A stretch of DNA of 64,000 nt from Cyanidiococcus yangmingshanensis (Eukaryota > Rhodophyta > Bangiophyceae > Cyanidiales > Cyanidiaceae): the NCBI GenBank assembly GCA_013995675.1, contig VWRR01000006.1, forward strand, positions 124,001-188,000, read 5' to 3'. The notes beneath the pieces are model-generated. The model was given only the letters and a program-made list of their open reading frames with translations, searched no databases and was not told the DNA's origin. The translations under genes and the position numbers were made by a program. Positions 42,747-54,035 of the stretch are shown piece by piece; within the stretch, counting starts at the first letter, position 1; every line of letters starts with the position of its first letter.

Positions 42747-45700
42747 ATGCCCGCGTACAAAGTGCTGCACGCTCTGCAGCAGGCCTCTTCCCATGAAGCG
42801 TTAGAGCTAAACAGAGGACGGCCTTGGCTCGTCCAGTAAAAACCCCACAGAAACGAACATCACTTCTCACAAACGCTTCGTTCAACGAGATGAATGCGGA
42901 CGAACACTTCTGCACTGGCTTGCTTCACTTGGAGAGAGTGGCGTGGCACTTGCATGCGTACGACAAACTCTCCGCCAACTTGGCTGCTCGCCAAACTTTA
43001 TCAGGGAGAGAGACTGGGAAAGCGGTTGGTCGGCAGCACATCGGGCTGTTTACATTGGCAACCTTAGGGTATTGGTCGAGCTCATGACAAGTGATCAAGA
43101 AGTGCTACTGAGTCGTGACCACGAGAGTCTCTCACCACTCGATCTCTACTATCTGCGTTTTGTTGACCCGTTGCACGACCCAACACCAAAGACGAATACA
43201 GTCCAGGAGATCTGGGCCTGGGGCGAAAACGCGGACTTTCAGCTAGGCATACCGCTCTCAACCCGGACTTCTGATTACAAACTGAGACGGCTTTCTATCC
43301 GAAGTGATCGCTCGCCCACATCCGAACACCATGAGAGCCCGTTTTATGCCTTCAGCCTGGACCAGGGGGTTGTGCAGATCGCGACAGCCGAGCAGCATAC
43401 GATCTTTCGGACACGAGACGGACGGGTTTTTGTTGCTGGCTTCGGGGCGAATGGGCGACTTGGCCTTTCTAACCGAGACAGCCCAACGACGCACCCGTCG
43501 AGCGAATCATTTACAGATACAAGTCGTTTGCCATTCTCTCGCCTTCAGCCCGTGCTATTATCGCCGCCTGAATGGGAACATACAACCGTTGTTCACATAG
43601 CAGCTGGTGGCAAACAGTCTGCTGCTATCACCAAATGCGGGATGCTTTTTGTATGGGGTGCGGACGTCTGGACCCCAACATTGGCTGCCGATCTTCGCCG
43701 CGAGCACATGCTCTTCGTAGACATGAGCGAGACACATGCCATCGCACTCTCTAGAGACAAAACTGTCTACTGGGCATCCGCGGATTACCCATGCAAATAC
43801 CGTGCTGTAGTGCACGGCCCGCTTGGGGAATGCAACACCCTTTCAGTGGCTGCAGGCGGTGACTATCGTTGTGCTGCAATTGTTCGAAGTGATCATCACG
43901 ATGAAGTCTATGTCTGGCAAGCAGGAACCGCGGATCTACGGCGAGTGCATTTCAATCTTTTTACTGAAGCCATCAGAGAAAATCAGGGGGCTGAAATATC
44001 AACTCCTACAGAGAGATCTACAAATCCCGCAAGAAGTCGTCGAATATGGTTCTCCAGAACGCGTCGCTTTGTAGAAGTCTCCGCTGCCGGTAGTTTTTTA
44101 GCTATTCGGAGCGAAGTTGGGGATCTCTTTCTCGTTCAAGACCGAAAGACGATCGTCAGACATCAGGAGCGAGATTGTGAACCAGTGTCTGAGACGAGCG
44201 AAAACATTCTTTCGAAGAATGTATGTGTCAGCTTGTTGCGAACGAGCGGAAATCGTTCATCTCGGTTCAAGCACGTGTGCTGCACAACGAGCACTTGCTA
44301 TGCCGTGGATGAAATGGGGTGCTTGTGGCACTGGAACCTGCAGAATTTGAAACAGATGCATTGTCGTGGTAGGCGATTACCTCATTTGCGGAGCGTTGTG
44401 GACATAGCGGCGAGTAATCGGCACGCCTTTGCAATCGTCGCATGCCGAAACCCAACCGTTTGTTTGCCTGACGCTGATCTTTCCAGGCTGCAAGTTGGAC
44501 GCGAGAACACTGAAAAGAGCTTTCACAGAAAACCATGCCCTGGCTCGCTTTCGAATTTGTGCGAGCAGCTTATCGCACAACATGTTTCCTTGGATACAGC
44601 TCTTCCATTGTTGGAAATGGCTGCGAATGCATGGGCGCCTTTTCTACAAAAAGTTTGCAGCGATTTTCTCCTCTGTAACCTAGATATTCTTTTGGCATCG
44701 CATGAAGAGCGCGGACTAGCCCTGGAGGCCTTTCCAATGGCGCTTATGGTTCTGGAAAGGAATATGAAGGAGTTTCTGACGAAGCGACAACAACATTTTG
44801 TTGTCCAAGGCAGCACACCAAGCCCTGGATTACGTTTCCACGAATCGTGTTCGCGGGAGGAGGCTGCCGCTGAACAAGTGCTCGCTGAATGGTGCGCTCG
44901 TTATGGCATCATGGAATTTCCTTCTACTCGAACTAAGACGAACGAGGAGCCGTCGAAATCTGTTGGAACAGAAATACCAACAGATTCGAAAAAATCTCGA
45001 GTCTCATTGTCGCCATCACAGGCCAGTTCTGGCAAAAATCCAATCTTGCCTTTCGGTCGAGTGCACGCCAAGCTTGTCGAAAAAACTCGAGCCGAAGGAG
45101 TCTCGCATCATCCACCGGTCGCGAGCGTCGCATCAAGAGGAGCCCCTTTAGTACGGAGCGCTCCACTTCCCGGATGTCAAATCGCAAAGCCTCGGGCAAA
45201 TGCATCGAACCGCACCGGGAGTGAGAATCATGAGGACGCCTTGAACTCACTGTACACCACAGTCATGCTGCTTCCTGGGGCAAACACAACGCATAAGTCG
45301 ACGGGAACCTCATCTAGCAGCGGTTCCAGGCGCGCCACTGGATCACGTCCGACGAAGATGGTTGATTCAGTACAGGCACCGTCACCAGATGGCTTGCATT
45401 ATCGAGAATTTTCTAGAACAGCTCTGACTGTTTCTGGCCAGACTTGGCTGCGATCCTCTCCGCTGACAGTTGAGGGGTCGCCCTCGAGGCAAATCGCGCC
45501 GAATGTCTCCCCACAACGCGATCATGCTTCGCAGAGCTTCCGCGAACTGCTTCTTCAGGAGATGGAGGGGTCCCAAAAGCTCTCTGGGGGACATGAGGAG
45601 CATGCCTCGCAATCTTCTAGAGCTCACGAACGGGCCCTGCAGACACGTTTCCACGACGGCCCTCACAGATGCTCGAATGATTCGTTGCAGTCCAAACAGC

Positions 45701-46161
45701 AGAAGCAGTTCCCCTCATGTTCGTCGCTTCTCGTTTCGAACGCATTACCAGCAGCGCTGCAGTCGTCCAAATCGAGTCAAGCACGATCTTGGGGTCAAGA
45801 TTCCGGGAGAGAGCCTACCGAGCACCCATCCTGCTCCTTTCGGGAACTACTTCACAAGATCGAGCAGGAGGATTCGTTTTCATCTCGATATTCGCGAATC
45901 AACCCGTCGCCGGTTTGGGATCGGCGTTTTACATCGACCCAACCGAACTTGTCTCTGGCAGAAATCGAATGCGAGGAGCGACAGAAAACTGCAGAAATGG
46001 AGGAAGCGGCTTGGTTAGCGCAGCAAATTGCTCTTATCGAGGTAATGGAGGCCGAGAAATCTCCTTCGTGCAGTCGTGAGCGCACGAGGGGGCGCACCTG
46101 CCATCGCAATCGGCGATTGATTCAGAGACGAACTGAGCTTCATCGGAATCAGACTCGATGA
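42747..46161 (+). CDS. IBtk-like ankyrin/RCC1 protein lacking a clear BTB domain
   Basis: The main frame is open from 42811 but has no ATG before the conserved ankyrin start. An ATG at 42747 in a neighbouring frame opens a plausible N-terminus running to 42839, so a single frame change at 42811-42839, near an A5 run, is likely. Ankyrin-like repeats (GRTLLHWLASLGESGVAL, then SGWSAAHRAVYIGNLRVL) are followed by RCC1-type blades from IWAWGENADFQLG to about residue 470. A BACK-like helical part (LDTALPLLEMAANAW) and Ser-rich tail motifs SFRELL complete the match to inhibitor of Bruton kinase (IBtk), a CUL3 adaptor in animals. The two BTB domains between RCC1 and BACK are not visible. The tail ends in a coiled Glu/Ala stretch as in IBtk. 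Confidence 0.7.
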
Positions 46162-46730
46162 TCGTTCATTAATCGTCCGGCTAAAGGACTCAATAGCGTT
46201 TTGAATTCACCTAGTCAGTATCATTGACGCCGCAATAGGTCAGAAGAAGATCTGTGCCATGAGTGCAAGGTCGTTTCTCAGCTGAACTGCGGCTGCCGAG
46301 TTATGGATGGTGCCAATTGGTCGCTGGAGAAGAATGCATTGTAAAGTGGCCTAGTTCACTGTCTGTGGTGTTGAAGAGGTCGACCATGGTACCGATACTC
46401 GTCTGCGCCAAGCTATCCTCGCTGTATTCCGCCTTGTCACGTGGAATGACGCACGCCGATAGACGATTGGGTAGTTGCATAGATGCTGGAATCGACAGTT
46501 CTAAATTTGGGATCGTCCCGGAAACGCCAGGGCTCACCATTCATCCTGTTCAGAGAAGCTGATCATTATGGCTGTTTGAGCGCACCTTGTTGCCTCCCTT
46601 ACCTGCACGCGTTCTTATTGATGCGATTGAACATCGCGCTTGAACGCCTACGACCGTGTCCACTGGCGGCCTTGCCGATACAGTAGGTCTCGTTGCTATC
46701 TGCGAATCTTTGGTGTTCTCAAAGAAGCAA
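46162..46730. other. Intergenic, nothing recognised
   Basis: Only short frames occur here. It is the 3' flank of the IBtk-like gene. Confidence 0.45.
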
Positions 46731-47302
46731 TCACCGCGTGAGTAGATGGAAGAACAGCCCTGCCAAGTAAAGCAGCAACTGCGTCGATGTCTCCCGAACG
46801 CGCTGCTTACCCCTTGTAGCTAGTTGCGACTTCCGTGCCCTTCTCGGCCGGGCCAGGACAACTATGCGAGAGCATAAAAGCTCGCTTGTTTCATTTTCCA
46901 AGAGGACCATCGTTTGGATGATACGGGCGAGAATATGGTGGGAAAAATCCTTGACGCAGCGGTCAAGCTCTCCGAGAACGTAATTCGAGCAATGAACGTT
47001 CGTCGCTGGGGAACCGGTCATATTGATGCACAAACGACTTGGAACAGACTCTAGAGCAACCTTGCCGAATCCATTCATAAGATTGCGTTCAGTAGAATTG
47101 TCTGACGAAAAGCTTCTTTCAGGCAGGAAGCGTAGCATCGGAAAAGTTGGATGCTAAATTCTCGTGCAGCGTCAGAAACGTCAGTCGCTCTGCTTGACAT
47201 TGCGTTCTTTCGTAATATTGGTAGAGAGCATGCAGATAATCCAAAAAAAGTTGGTGTTACCTCACAGAGTTTGCCAGACTCTAGCCCTATGATGTCAAGC
47301 AT
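46731..47302 (-). CDS. Possible unrecognised protein in two frames
   Basis: A minus frame with ATG at 47302 (open from about 47362) runs to 47075 and encodes a helical, protein-like sequence (MLDIIGLESGKLCEVTPTFF). A second frame, open from about 47138 to 46731, continues with equally protein-like sequence (ELDRCVKDFSHHILARI). They overlap around 47075-47138, the pattern expected from one frame change. No family is recognised, so chance cannot be excluded. It is divergent from TVP23, sharing an upstream region of about 180 bases. Confidence 0.33.
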
Positions 47303-47483
47303 CTCGAAATAGAGCAGCCAGTGCAGTTTTCGTACACCGAGTAGAGTCAAATGCGAAACGATCTATTTGAGGCCTCAGATTCCGGCGTGCAGGTCGCCGA
47401 CTTTCTAATTGGGCTTTCCAAGACACTGCAAGCAGCGCTTCAACGGACCACTGCGAGGACTGCTGACTTCGCTTTGAACGAAG

Positions 47484-48119
47484 ATGTCTTCTGTGGAGCG
47501 CGAACTGAGTAACGGAAGCAACTCAGCAATTCAGGCAGAGATCCAAAAGCTTCCGCACTTTGGAGTCCTCGTTGCCACGGTAGCTTTCCGAATCAGCGCA
47601 ATCGCCTCTTTCCTCCTTCTAGGGCTTTTCACGAGTTCGTTCGTTGTACAAACCGTCGTGACGTTGTTATTGCTCGCGCTCGATTTCTGGACTGTGAAAA
47701 ATATATCTGGGAGGATCCTAGTTGGCCTGCGCTGGTGGAACCAAGTGCAGCCTGATGGCAGCAACGCGCTTTTGTTCGAGTTCCGGCCTGAAACGGACGT
47801 GTCGAACTCGGTCGAGCGAAACGTATTTTGGTGGTCGCTATATCTCGCGCCGATATGTTGGACACTGCTAGGGCTCATCTGCATCTTAAAGTTCGAACTG
47901 AACTGGTTATTTGTGGTGTTTATTGCGTTTGTGCTTCAGACGACGCAGCTTTCGGCGTACTGGCAGTGTGCACGCGTGGCGAGCAAAGGTAAGTCCTGGA
48001 GCACCGCTGATAGCCTCGGCGCTGTAACGTACATGTCTCGTCAGTTTGAACGATTAGGAGCGGTTTTTAAACGAAGCTCAGAAACAAACCAAGAGAGTAA
48101 CCGAGGGGGAGAACCCTGA
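47484..48119 (+). CDS. TVP23: TVP23/FAM18 Golgi membrane protein
   Basis: 211 residues, ATG at 47484, intact. Four hydrophobic segments, and the family signature LLLALDFWTVKNISGR followed by LVGLRWWNQV, then FWWSLYLAPICWTLLG. TVP23 is a late-Golgi/TGN vesicle protein acting with YIP4/YIP5 in trafficking. Its usual length is about 200 residues, so this copy is complete. The N-terminal 25 residues and the tail are polar and face the cytosol in the usual model. Confidence 0.93.
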   Translation: MSSVERELSNGSNSAIQAEIQKLPHFGVLVATVAFRISAIASFLLLGLFTSSFVVQTVVTLLLLALDFWTVKNISGRILVGLRWWNQVQPDGSNALLFEFRPETDVSNSVERNVFWWSLYLAPICWTLLGLICILKFELNWLFVVFIAFVLQTTQLSAYWQCARVASKGKSWSTADSLGAVTYMSRQFERLGAVFKRSSETNQESNRGGEP

Positions 48120-48361
48120 CCCGCTGCTTGAGTTGCGTTGTCGCAAAATGGTCAACGATACGAGACCGCAAAGACTTCTAAGAGCATGACGATTCCAGCC
48201 CAAACATGATGCGATCAAGTCGTTTCGTGTTTGGCTTTGAGAAGCTGGAGCACGAGAAGATATGCACGGTTCAGAGTACCAGAGGTTCCGTTGTCGGTGA
48301 ATTTTGAGCGGATGAGCAGATCTGTATTTTGCGAGGATGACTCGACTCTGTAAATGCTTGC

Positions 48362-50354
48362 TTAACGACGAATCTGGACCAAGCTGAGCACGTTCTGGGT
48401 TGCTTCCGGGATGAAAGCTCTATCGTATTGATCCGAGCGCTGCTCCCAGCACTTCCCATCCGCATCTGTGCCGTACGCTACTTGCCAGGTCTCGCCAGCG
48501 GCGTTCCAACCCCAACGACAGCCATGCGAAGCGACGAGGATATTCGGCGTGTTCGCTTGTCTGCACAACTTCGAAATACCACTCGTACCAGGTCTGAGGC
48601 TCATCACATGGTGGCAGGAGACGAGCATCTACCCCGAACTTGTCCCCGAAACGATACAACGTTGCTGGTTGCTGCGGGAGGCGGTATTCTCCATAACGCT
48701 CGAGCCACCAGTTACCATCCGAGTTGCGTCGAATATGGGCGTCCTGCCACATCAGCGCCGATATGAATGGAGTGGACTGCATTCGATGAAGTATCGATAG
48801 ATCAACTGTATGGAGGTTGTGCTCAGGATTCGAACTTGCAGACACACTCACTTGATCAAACTCGGGTCCTATGGGCAGGTCAGCTGACGCACCCGAGCAC
48901 TCTCGGACAACGGATACTCCAGAGGCAGCTTCGATCCGAGTCGAGTCTCGCAGACACGCTTGAGTGTCAGTGCTTGGGCAAAGTGTATTGAACTCGGCTT
49001 GGGGCTGCTGCACCCATGCGGATGTAGACTCCAGCGGAGTCGATACGTCTTGAACGATTGACCACTGAGTGTTCTCTTTCTCGTCATTGGCGTCTAGAAT
49101 ACGGTCGTGAAAATCAATGCCAGCGGTATTCCATTTGTGAACCGTTGCCGCGTCGTTCAGATGTCGGCCTGGGATGGACGCTGGAAGCGACGCTCGATGT
49201 CGACGCCCCACTCCTTTGGCTACTCCCCAAGGATACGGTTCCGTTGCATTTTGGCTGCGTTCGCGCAGCACCAACGATGATGAATGAAGATATTTCGGAT
49301 GATGCGAGCGAAAATCATCTTGTGCACTGGGTCGTGCCCAGCCTTTGGCAACTTGCCTCGTACGCTGCCCATTCGCAGAAGACTCGTCAAGTGCTGAGAT
49401 AAGGCGCTGACTTGAATTTTGAAAGGTCGTTTCCGTGCGCTCAACGAGGCCGAGTGTCTCGCTCGGGACCTGCTCATTCAGGTCAACGGTACCCGACTCA
49501 GACATGGCCAAAAAGGTGGCACCGAGCGATAGATCATGTAGGTTGGCATAATGGCGACTGTGACGCTGATACCAACGCCTTTCGAAGCAAGCGTCAGTGC
49601 TGGTCCATGTCCCTGGCTCGGGAATCTGTTCAGCCAAAATTGTCGAGGAGCACAACGAGGCACGGATCCCGCTGGGCAGCGACGAAATCAAACATGCACT
49701 CGTACGTGCTCTCCAGCTGAGGCGAGCTGGCTGAGCACTCCATGCGAGTCCAGTTTTGGAGCGCCTATAACGATGCCACCAGGACGTTCTCGTGAGTGAC
49801 ATGCGTGTGCGACGGACTCGACACGCAACCAAGACACCAATCCAGACCAGAAACAGGGCGATGGAGTGAATCACGGGGCGTGAATCCTGCAACCGCTGAG
49901 AGGAGCCATCGGAAGCACATTGCCAGAGAGGCCAGTCACAGCACGTAGACGTCAGGGAAGGCGCACTGTCCTCACTCGAGCAGGGCGATCGTTTCGGGGA
50001 ACTGCCCAAGTCGTGCGCCAGTCTCAATGGCAAATCGTATACGCTGCGCTCCAGAGCGTCAGTCTGGTCACGCACTGCTCCAGCTGCTGTAGCGTAGATG
50101 CTGCTCGTTGGCACAGCCAACCAGTGCTGTTGCTGCTGCCGGTGTTGTGAAGCCTCCCAACGAGATCGCCTCCGCTGTGAACGCGAGCTGGTCTTGTGCA
50201 AGCTGTCTCCAGTGCCGCTAGCGTCAGCGTTATCCAAGGGCCAGTATGTCGCTGCGTTTCGACCATTTCTAGTGGCCAGCCCTCGCACGCCGTACGGATG
50301 CCGATGATCGGCCACCACTGTCTGTTCTTTCATGGCACCGATCGCTGCAACCAT
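48362..50354 (-). CDS. Unrecognised protein with one membrane segment and Trp-rich C-terminus
   Basis: ATG at 50354 (a second at 50333). The main frame runs to 48420. It has a Ser/Arg-rich N-terminus, one hydrophobic segment (VIHSIALFLVWIGVLVACRV, about residues 160-178), a long disordered middle and a Trp-rich end (NWWLERYGEY, TWYEWYFEV). A neighbouring frame, open at 48628-48362, continues the Trp/Gly pattern (RWGWNAAGETW, GKCWEQRSDQYD), so the gene probably changes frame near 48.54 kb and ends at 48362. Regular Trp spacing recalls Trp-rich repeat proteins of plants and algae, but I cannot name the family. It is convergent with TVP23, 240 bases away. Confidence 0.5.
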
Positions 50355-51449
50355 CCTCCTCTATAGCGCAGACTAAATCAGATACAGCGTTTCTCGGTAC
50401 AGTGGCCCAATACCAAACCAAGCAACGTGTCCACGCAACGGTCGTACGATACCAATGCAGCTCAACGAAGCCTGCAACGCATCATCCGGAACGACTCCGG
50501 GCCCGAGGCGGCCGCGAAAACGTTCTGCGATGCGCGCGTTCTCGTCACGGCCTCTGAATCAGTAACGGTCCCCGGGGGGATCGGCAGCGACGGTTCCGTG
50601 TTCTCGTCATGATGCACGATCGATCAGCGATCTAGCCAGCGAGCAGACTACCTCGATCACGACTCGGATTGCTCAGCAGAAAATATCGATTTGCGATCGA
50701 CCTGGATCCAGCGTCTTTCCTGTTGACGATGCGTTGGCGTGATTGATGGCCATTCGGCAACGATCGCGAAGGATTCCAGACTCATTTGGATGCGTTCTAT
50801 GACGCATTGCTATATATTGGGATCGTATGGATTGGATCGACTCGTTCTTGTTTGATCCGTACCGTGCATCATCATTGCATTCAGTGCACCTGTCAGTGTG
50901 TACAGAACGCAACCCCGTTTTGATCGCTGGAAGCATCGCGGATGCAACGCTTGTCGGTATCGAGTCGAGCCGATACGCGCTTCTGATGGGACGCTCATAG
51001 TCGCCAAGGGTCTCGGCGATACAGCAACGAGCGACTTGATGGTTGCTGGTCGAAGAACCCACGTATTCCCCATCGAACATTGTATCCGGTACCAGATTTG
51101 GAATACGCTTCTCATGCGAGTTGCTTGCCTTGTGCGTTGATCAAGTGACACCATGAAATTTCGGCGTACTGGGCCATGCTGCATCGCTCGCACACTTGTC
51201 CGAGTCATAGCCACATGTCGATTGCCACAGTCCATGGAATAGGTGACCCAATAACATCGATCGTGAACGAGTGCCCACAAACGTTACGTATCGATTGTGG
51301 TTGTGCTGTCCTCAAATAAAACCGTGATCCTCTCACTTGATCGATCATAGCATCCATGTTTGCATATCCGGCGGTTTCGAAGTGTACGTCGGTGCGAACG
51401 CCTCTATCTCCAAGCAGTGTTGGTTGTTTTCGGATGACGCACCCTGGAT
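50355..51449. other. Divergent intergenic region, nothing recognised
   Basis: This is 1.1 kb between the Trp-rich gene (minus) and the CSN5-like gene (plus). The longest frames are about 150 codons and show no family resemblance. Confidence 0.5.
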
Positions 51450-52718
51450 ATGCTCAGTGAAGGGGACTACGCGGGAGGCTGGGTTTGTCTACCGGGAGCA
51501 AGTTCACGAACGACGAGTGCGCAGTCGTGGCCTGGGGAGAAGTACGCCGAGACGTCAGCACCAACGCAAGCCGAGTCGTTCCGAAACGTCTTTGTTTCGC
51601 TGCTGGCGCTCACCCAGGTCGCTGCGCACTGCTTTGCTGAAGGCGTTGAGACTGAAGTGTGCGGACTTTTATGGGGGTTTGTGCCTCCCGGAGCTGCCGC
51701 TCACGTGGTCGTCGTCTGTGACGCCACTGCAATACCGGGTTCGGCTCCAGAGGCGACCACGATACCCTTGCCGAACGTGACAACGCAGGCCAACTGGCCG
51801 ACCCATGGCTTGCAGTTAGATATCGGGGAACGCGACCGCCTGTGTGTGGTTGGCTGGTATCGCACCCATCCTGGCTATGGCTGTTGGCTCAATCGAGTGG
51901 AGCAAGCCAGCCAGGCAGCCGGCCAAGAGGTGCAAGAGCCCTGGATAGCCATTATTGTGGATCCGTTACAGAGTCGTCGTATTGGCCGAGTGGCGTTACG
52001 CGCTTTCCGGGTCTATCCGCAGGGGTTCCAGCCCCCAATGCAGGAGTCTGGGCACAACCTATTCACAAGCGAATCGATTCCACTTAATTTTCTGGATGAA
52101 TATGCTCGTGAAGTCTCGTCTTGCTATGAGTTGAGGGTACGCTACTACGGCACCGAGGCGGATGCATCAATCTCCGCGTGGATCGAGCAGCACGATTGGC
52201 CCTGCGTTCTATCAGCCTCAAATATGGCCACGAGTCGCGCTTTCGTGGCCAAATCCCTGGAAGATCTCGTTGGCAAGACTGAAGCCGCCGAGGTGGCCAT
52301 TCGGCAACTGATAAGCGCACGACTACACGCAGACAAGGCGACGGAGAGCCCCAGCGAGACAACTGCGGGACAGGAAAGCCTCCTGGATATTGCGCAAGGA
52401 CCAGCTTCCTTTCCAGATGATGAACGGCAAATGGACGACGCATTGGACAGTCGCTCTACATCAGGTCCGATGCCATCATCATCCGCACTTGGTGCAAAGC
52501 GTCATGCATCGTCGCTGCCGCCTTTGTCACCAGGCGTCGGCCGTCAAATGTCTCAACCGCGCTCAAGCGAGATGCATTCCCAGAAGAACACGATGATCAG
52601 TGCAGCGGCGACCAATGTCTCGGAGCGGATGGAGCGTTTGGCCGCGGACGCGCGCGCTCTTTATGCGGATTACGCCCGCATGCTGCTACGGGAGGCCCTC
52701 AAGGAGGCTTTGTTTTAA
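51450..52718 (+). CDS. CSN5-like JAMM/MPN protein with degenerate metal site
   Basis: 422 residues, ATG at 51450. The MPN domain (about 43-225) follows CSN5/Rpn11: EVCGLLWG, GWYRTHPGYGCWL, EPWIAIIVDP and AFRVYPQGFQPP. Beyond it, SIPLNFLDEYAREVSSCYEL and the end of the MPN-plus region follow CSN5 rather than Rpn11 or eIF3h. CSN5 is the COP9 signalosome subunit that cleaves NEDD8 from cullins. Here the active-site HxHxxxxxxxxxxD is R-T-H and Glu: Arg138 and Glu151 replace the first zinc His and the Asp, while Glu69 and His140 remain. It is therefore probably inactive as a zinc isopeptidase or strongly altered. The tail is Ser-rich with a final helix. Confidence 0.75.
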   Translation: MLSEGDYAGGWVCLPGASSRTTSAQSWPGEKYAETSAPTQAESFRNVFVSLLALTQVAAHCFAEGVETEVCGLLWGFVPPGAAAHVVVVCDATAIPGSAPEATTIPLPNVTTQANWPTHGLQLDIGERDRLCVVGWYRTHPGYGCWLNRVEQASQAAGQEVQEPWIAIIVDPLQSRRIGRVALRAFRVYPQGFQPPMQESGHNLFTSESIPLNFLDEYAREVSSCYELRVRYYGTEADASISAWIEQHDWPCVLSASNMATSRAFVAKSLEDLVGKTEAAEVAIRQLISARLHADKATESPSETTAGQESLLDIAQGPASFPDDERQMDDALDSRSTSGPMPSSSALGAKRHASSLPPLSPGVGRQMSQPRSSEMHSQKNTMISAAATNVSERMERLAADARALYADYARMLLREALKEALF

Positions 52719-53141
52719 ATCGACTCCAAAAGTACCAAGACTCTATGAACGATAACCGGAGTATTTGCGCCAAGACCGAGATCTTGAGCAGCGAACGAAT
52801 CGTGGTTGGCGCTCGAAGGCGGCCGAGGTTTGGAATTCGAAGCGTCTCGACTATGCCCCTCATTCGTGATGCATGGGTCGATATCGATCATTTGAAAGCA
52901 CCTACTCGTTGCGAAACATGAATGAGGTGTTCTGCATAAACCTAGCTCGAGGCATGGATGATCAAGTGGGTTCCGAGCATGCTCCGGAACAGCGAGCAAC
53001 ACTTGCACTCGCTCGAATCATGAGCGCATGGCTGATTGAGGCATCGAGGCTGAGAGCCGGAATCCATGCCCTACAAAGTGTGCTCTACGGGTCGATTCAT
53101 CACAATGGAACGAGATTCATCATGGAGCAGTCCGTGCTTTT
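52719..53141. other. Intergenic between convergent genes
   Basis: No gene recognised. It holds the 3' flanks of the CSN5-like gene and the small membrane-protein gene. Confidence 0.5.
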
Positions 53142-53486
53142 CTAGTCCTCGCCAATGCGAAAATCTAGTGCCGCCCCAAATAACGCGTAAAAGATGAAAC
53201 TCCCAGCAGCGAGCCAGATAAATGTGCGATTCGCTAACCTTCGTTCATATGCTGCTTCCTCTTCTGGAGTCATCGACTTGCTAGAAGGGCCAGTTGTCTC
53301 TGCCACGCCAGCTGTCTCGAAAGCACCACTCGCTACATGGTGCGGTCCGGTCCGCGCATACACAGATCTATTGGCTCCAGCATCCGTTGGCGACGGCACT
53401 GCGGCCGCCTCCTCGCCCATATAGGTAGACTGGATACGCTGTACGTGACATACCAGCGCTGGTCGTTGCTCGATGAGTGCTCGCAT
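53142..53486 (-). CDS. Small protein with one C-terminal membrane segment
   Basis: 114 residues from the ATG at 53486. It is polar for about 85 residues, with a charged helix (TPEEEAAYERRLANRTF) running into one hydrophobic segment (IWLAAGSFIFYALFGAAL) and a short acidic end. This is the layout of tail-anchored or small organelle inner-membrane proteins. No family recognised. Confidence 0.5.
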   Translation of the reverse strand: MRALIEQRPALVCHVQRIQSTYMGEEAAAVPSPTDAGANRSVYARTGPHHVASGAFETAGVAETTGPSSKSMTPEEEAAYERRLANRTFIWLAAGSFIFYALFGAALDFRIGED

Positions 53487-54035
53487 TCGACTCCCGGTCG
53501 GTAGCGCTGTTTGCAAGTACACGACAAGGTGCCCATATACGACCGCGTCATCATGATGCCGGAAGATCGCATTAACGGCTTGTGGCGTTTTGTCTCGTAT
53601 GCTTCCTGCGCATTTCTCCAGGTTTGGCGACTTTTATATCCAGTTCTCCTTCACGCAACTTGTTCAGAACAATTCCGAGGCCAAAAGTGACCGACACGTT
53701 CCGTAAGGCTTTCACAAGCTGTCGTTTCCTACAATGTTTTCCTCGTCTCTTGTTTGATCCTTTATCAGACTCTCTTCAAACAATTTTTTTGCCAATTTTA
53801 GCGTAGTTTTATCGAAAAGGATGACTGGTATATGGACCATTATACATGAACCCGTTTGGAATCAGCGGAGAATCAATTTTCGATCTCATTTTGAGAACAA
53901 AGTTAGAAAACTGACTCCCTCAGCCAAATTGCCACAGAAACTGCGTGTCCACTTGTTGGGCAGTGACGTCGCGCTTGCGGCGGTCGTCGGCGCCCGCCAA
54001 TGTGGCACGCAGTCAAGGAGAATTCTTGAGAAGTT
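53487..54035. other. Divergent intergenic region, AT-richer
   Basis: Upstream of the acyl-CoA synthetase; T- and A-rich runs near 53730-53820. No gene recognised. Confidence 0.5.

Noticed and set aside
51450-52718. Assignment to Rpn11 or eIF3h/eIF3f
   Set aside because: The sequence after the MPN domain (IPLNFLDEY and following) follows CSN5, and PGYGCWL is shared only with CSN5/Rpn11-type proteins.
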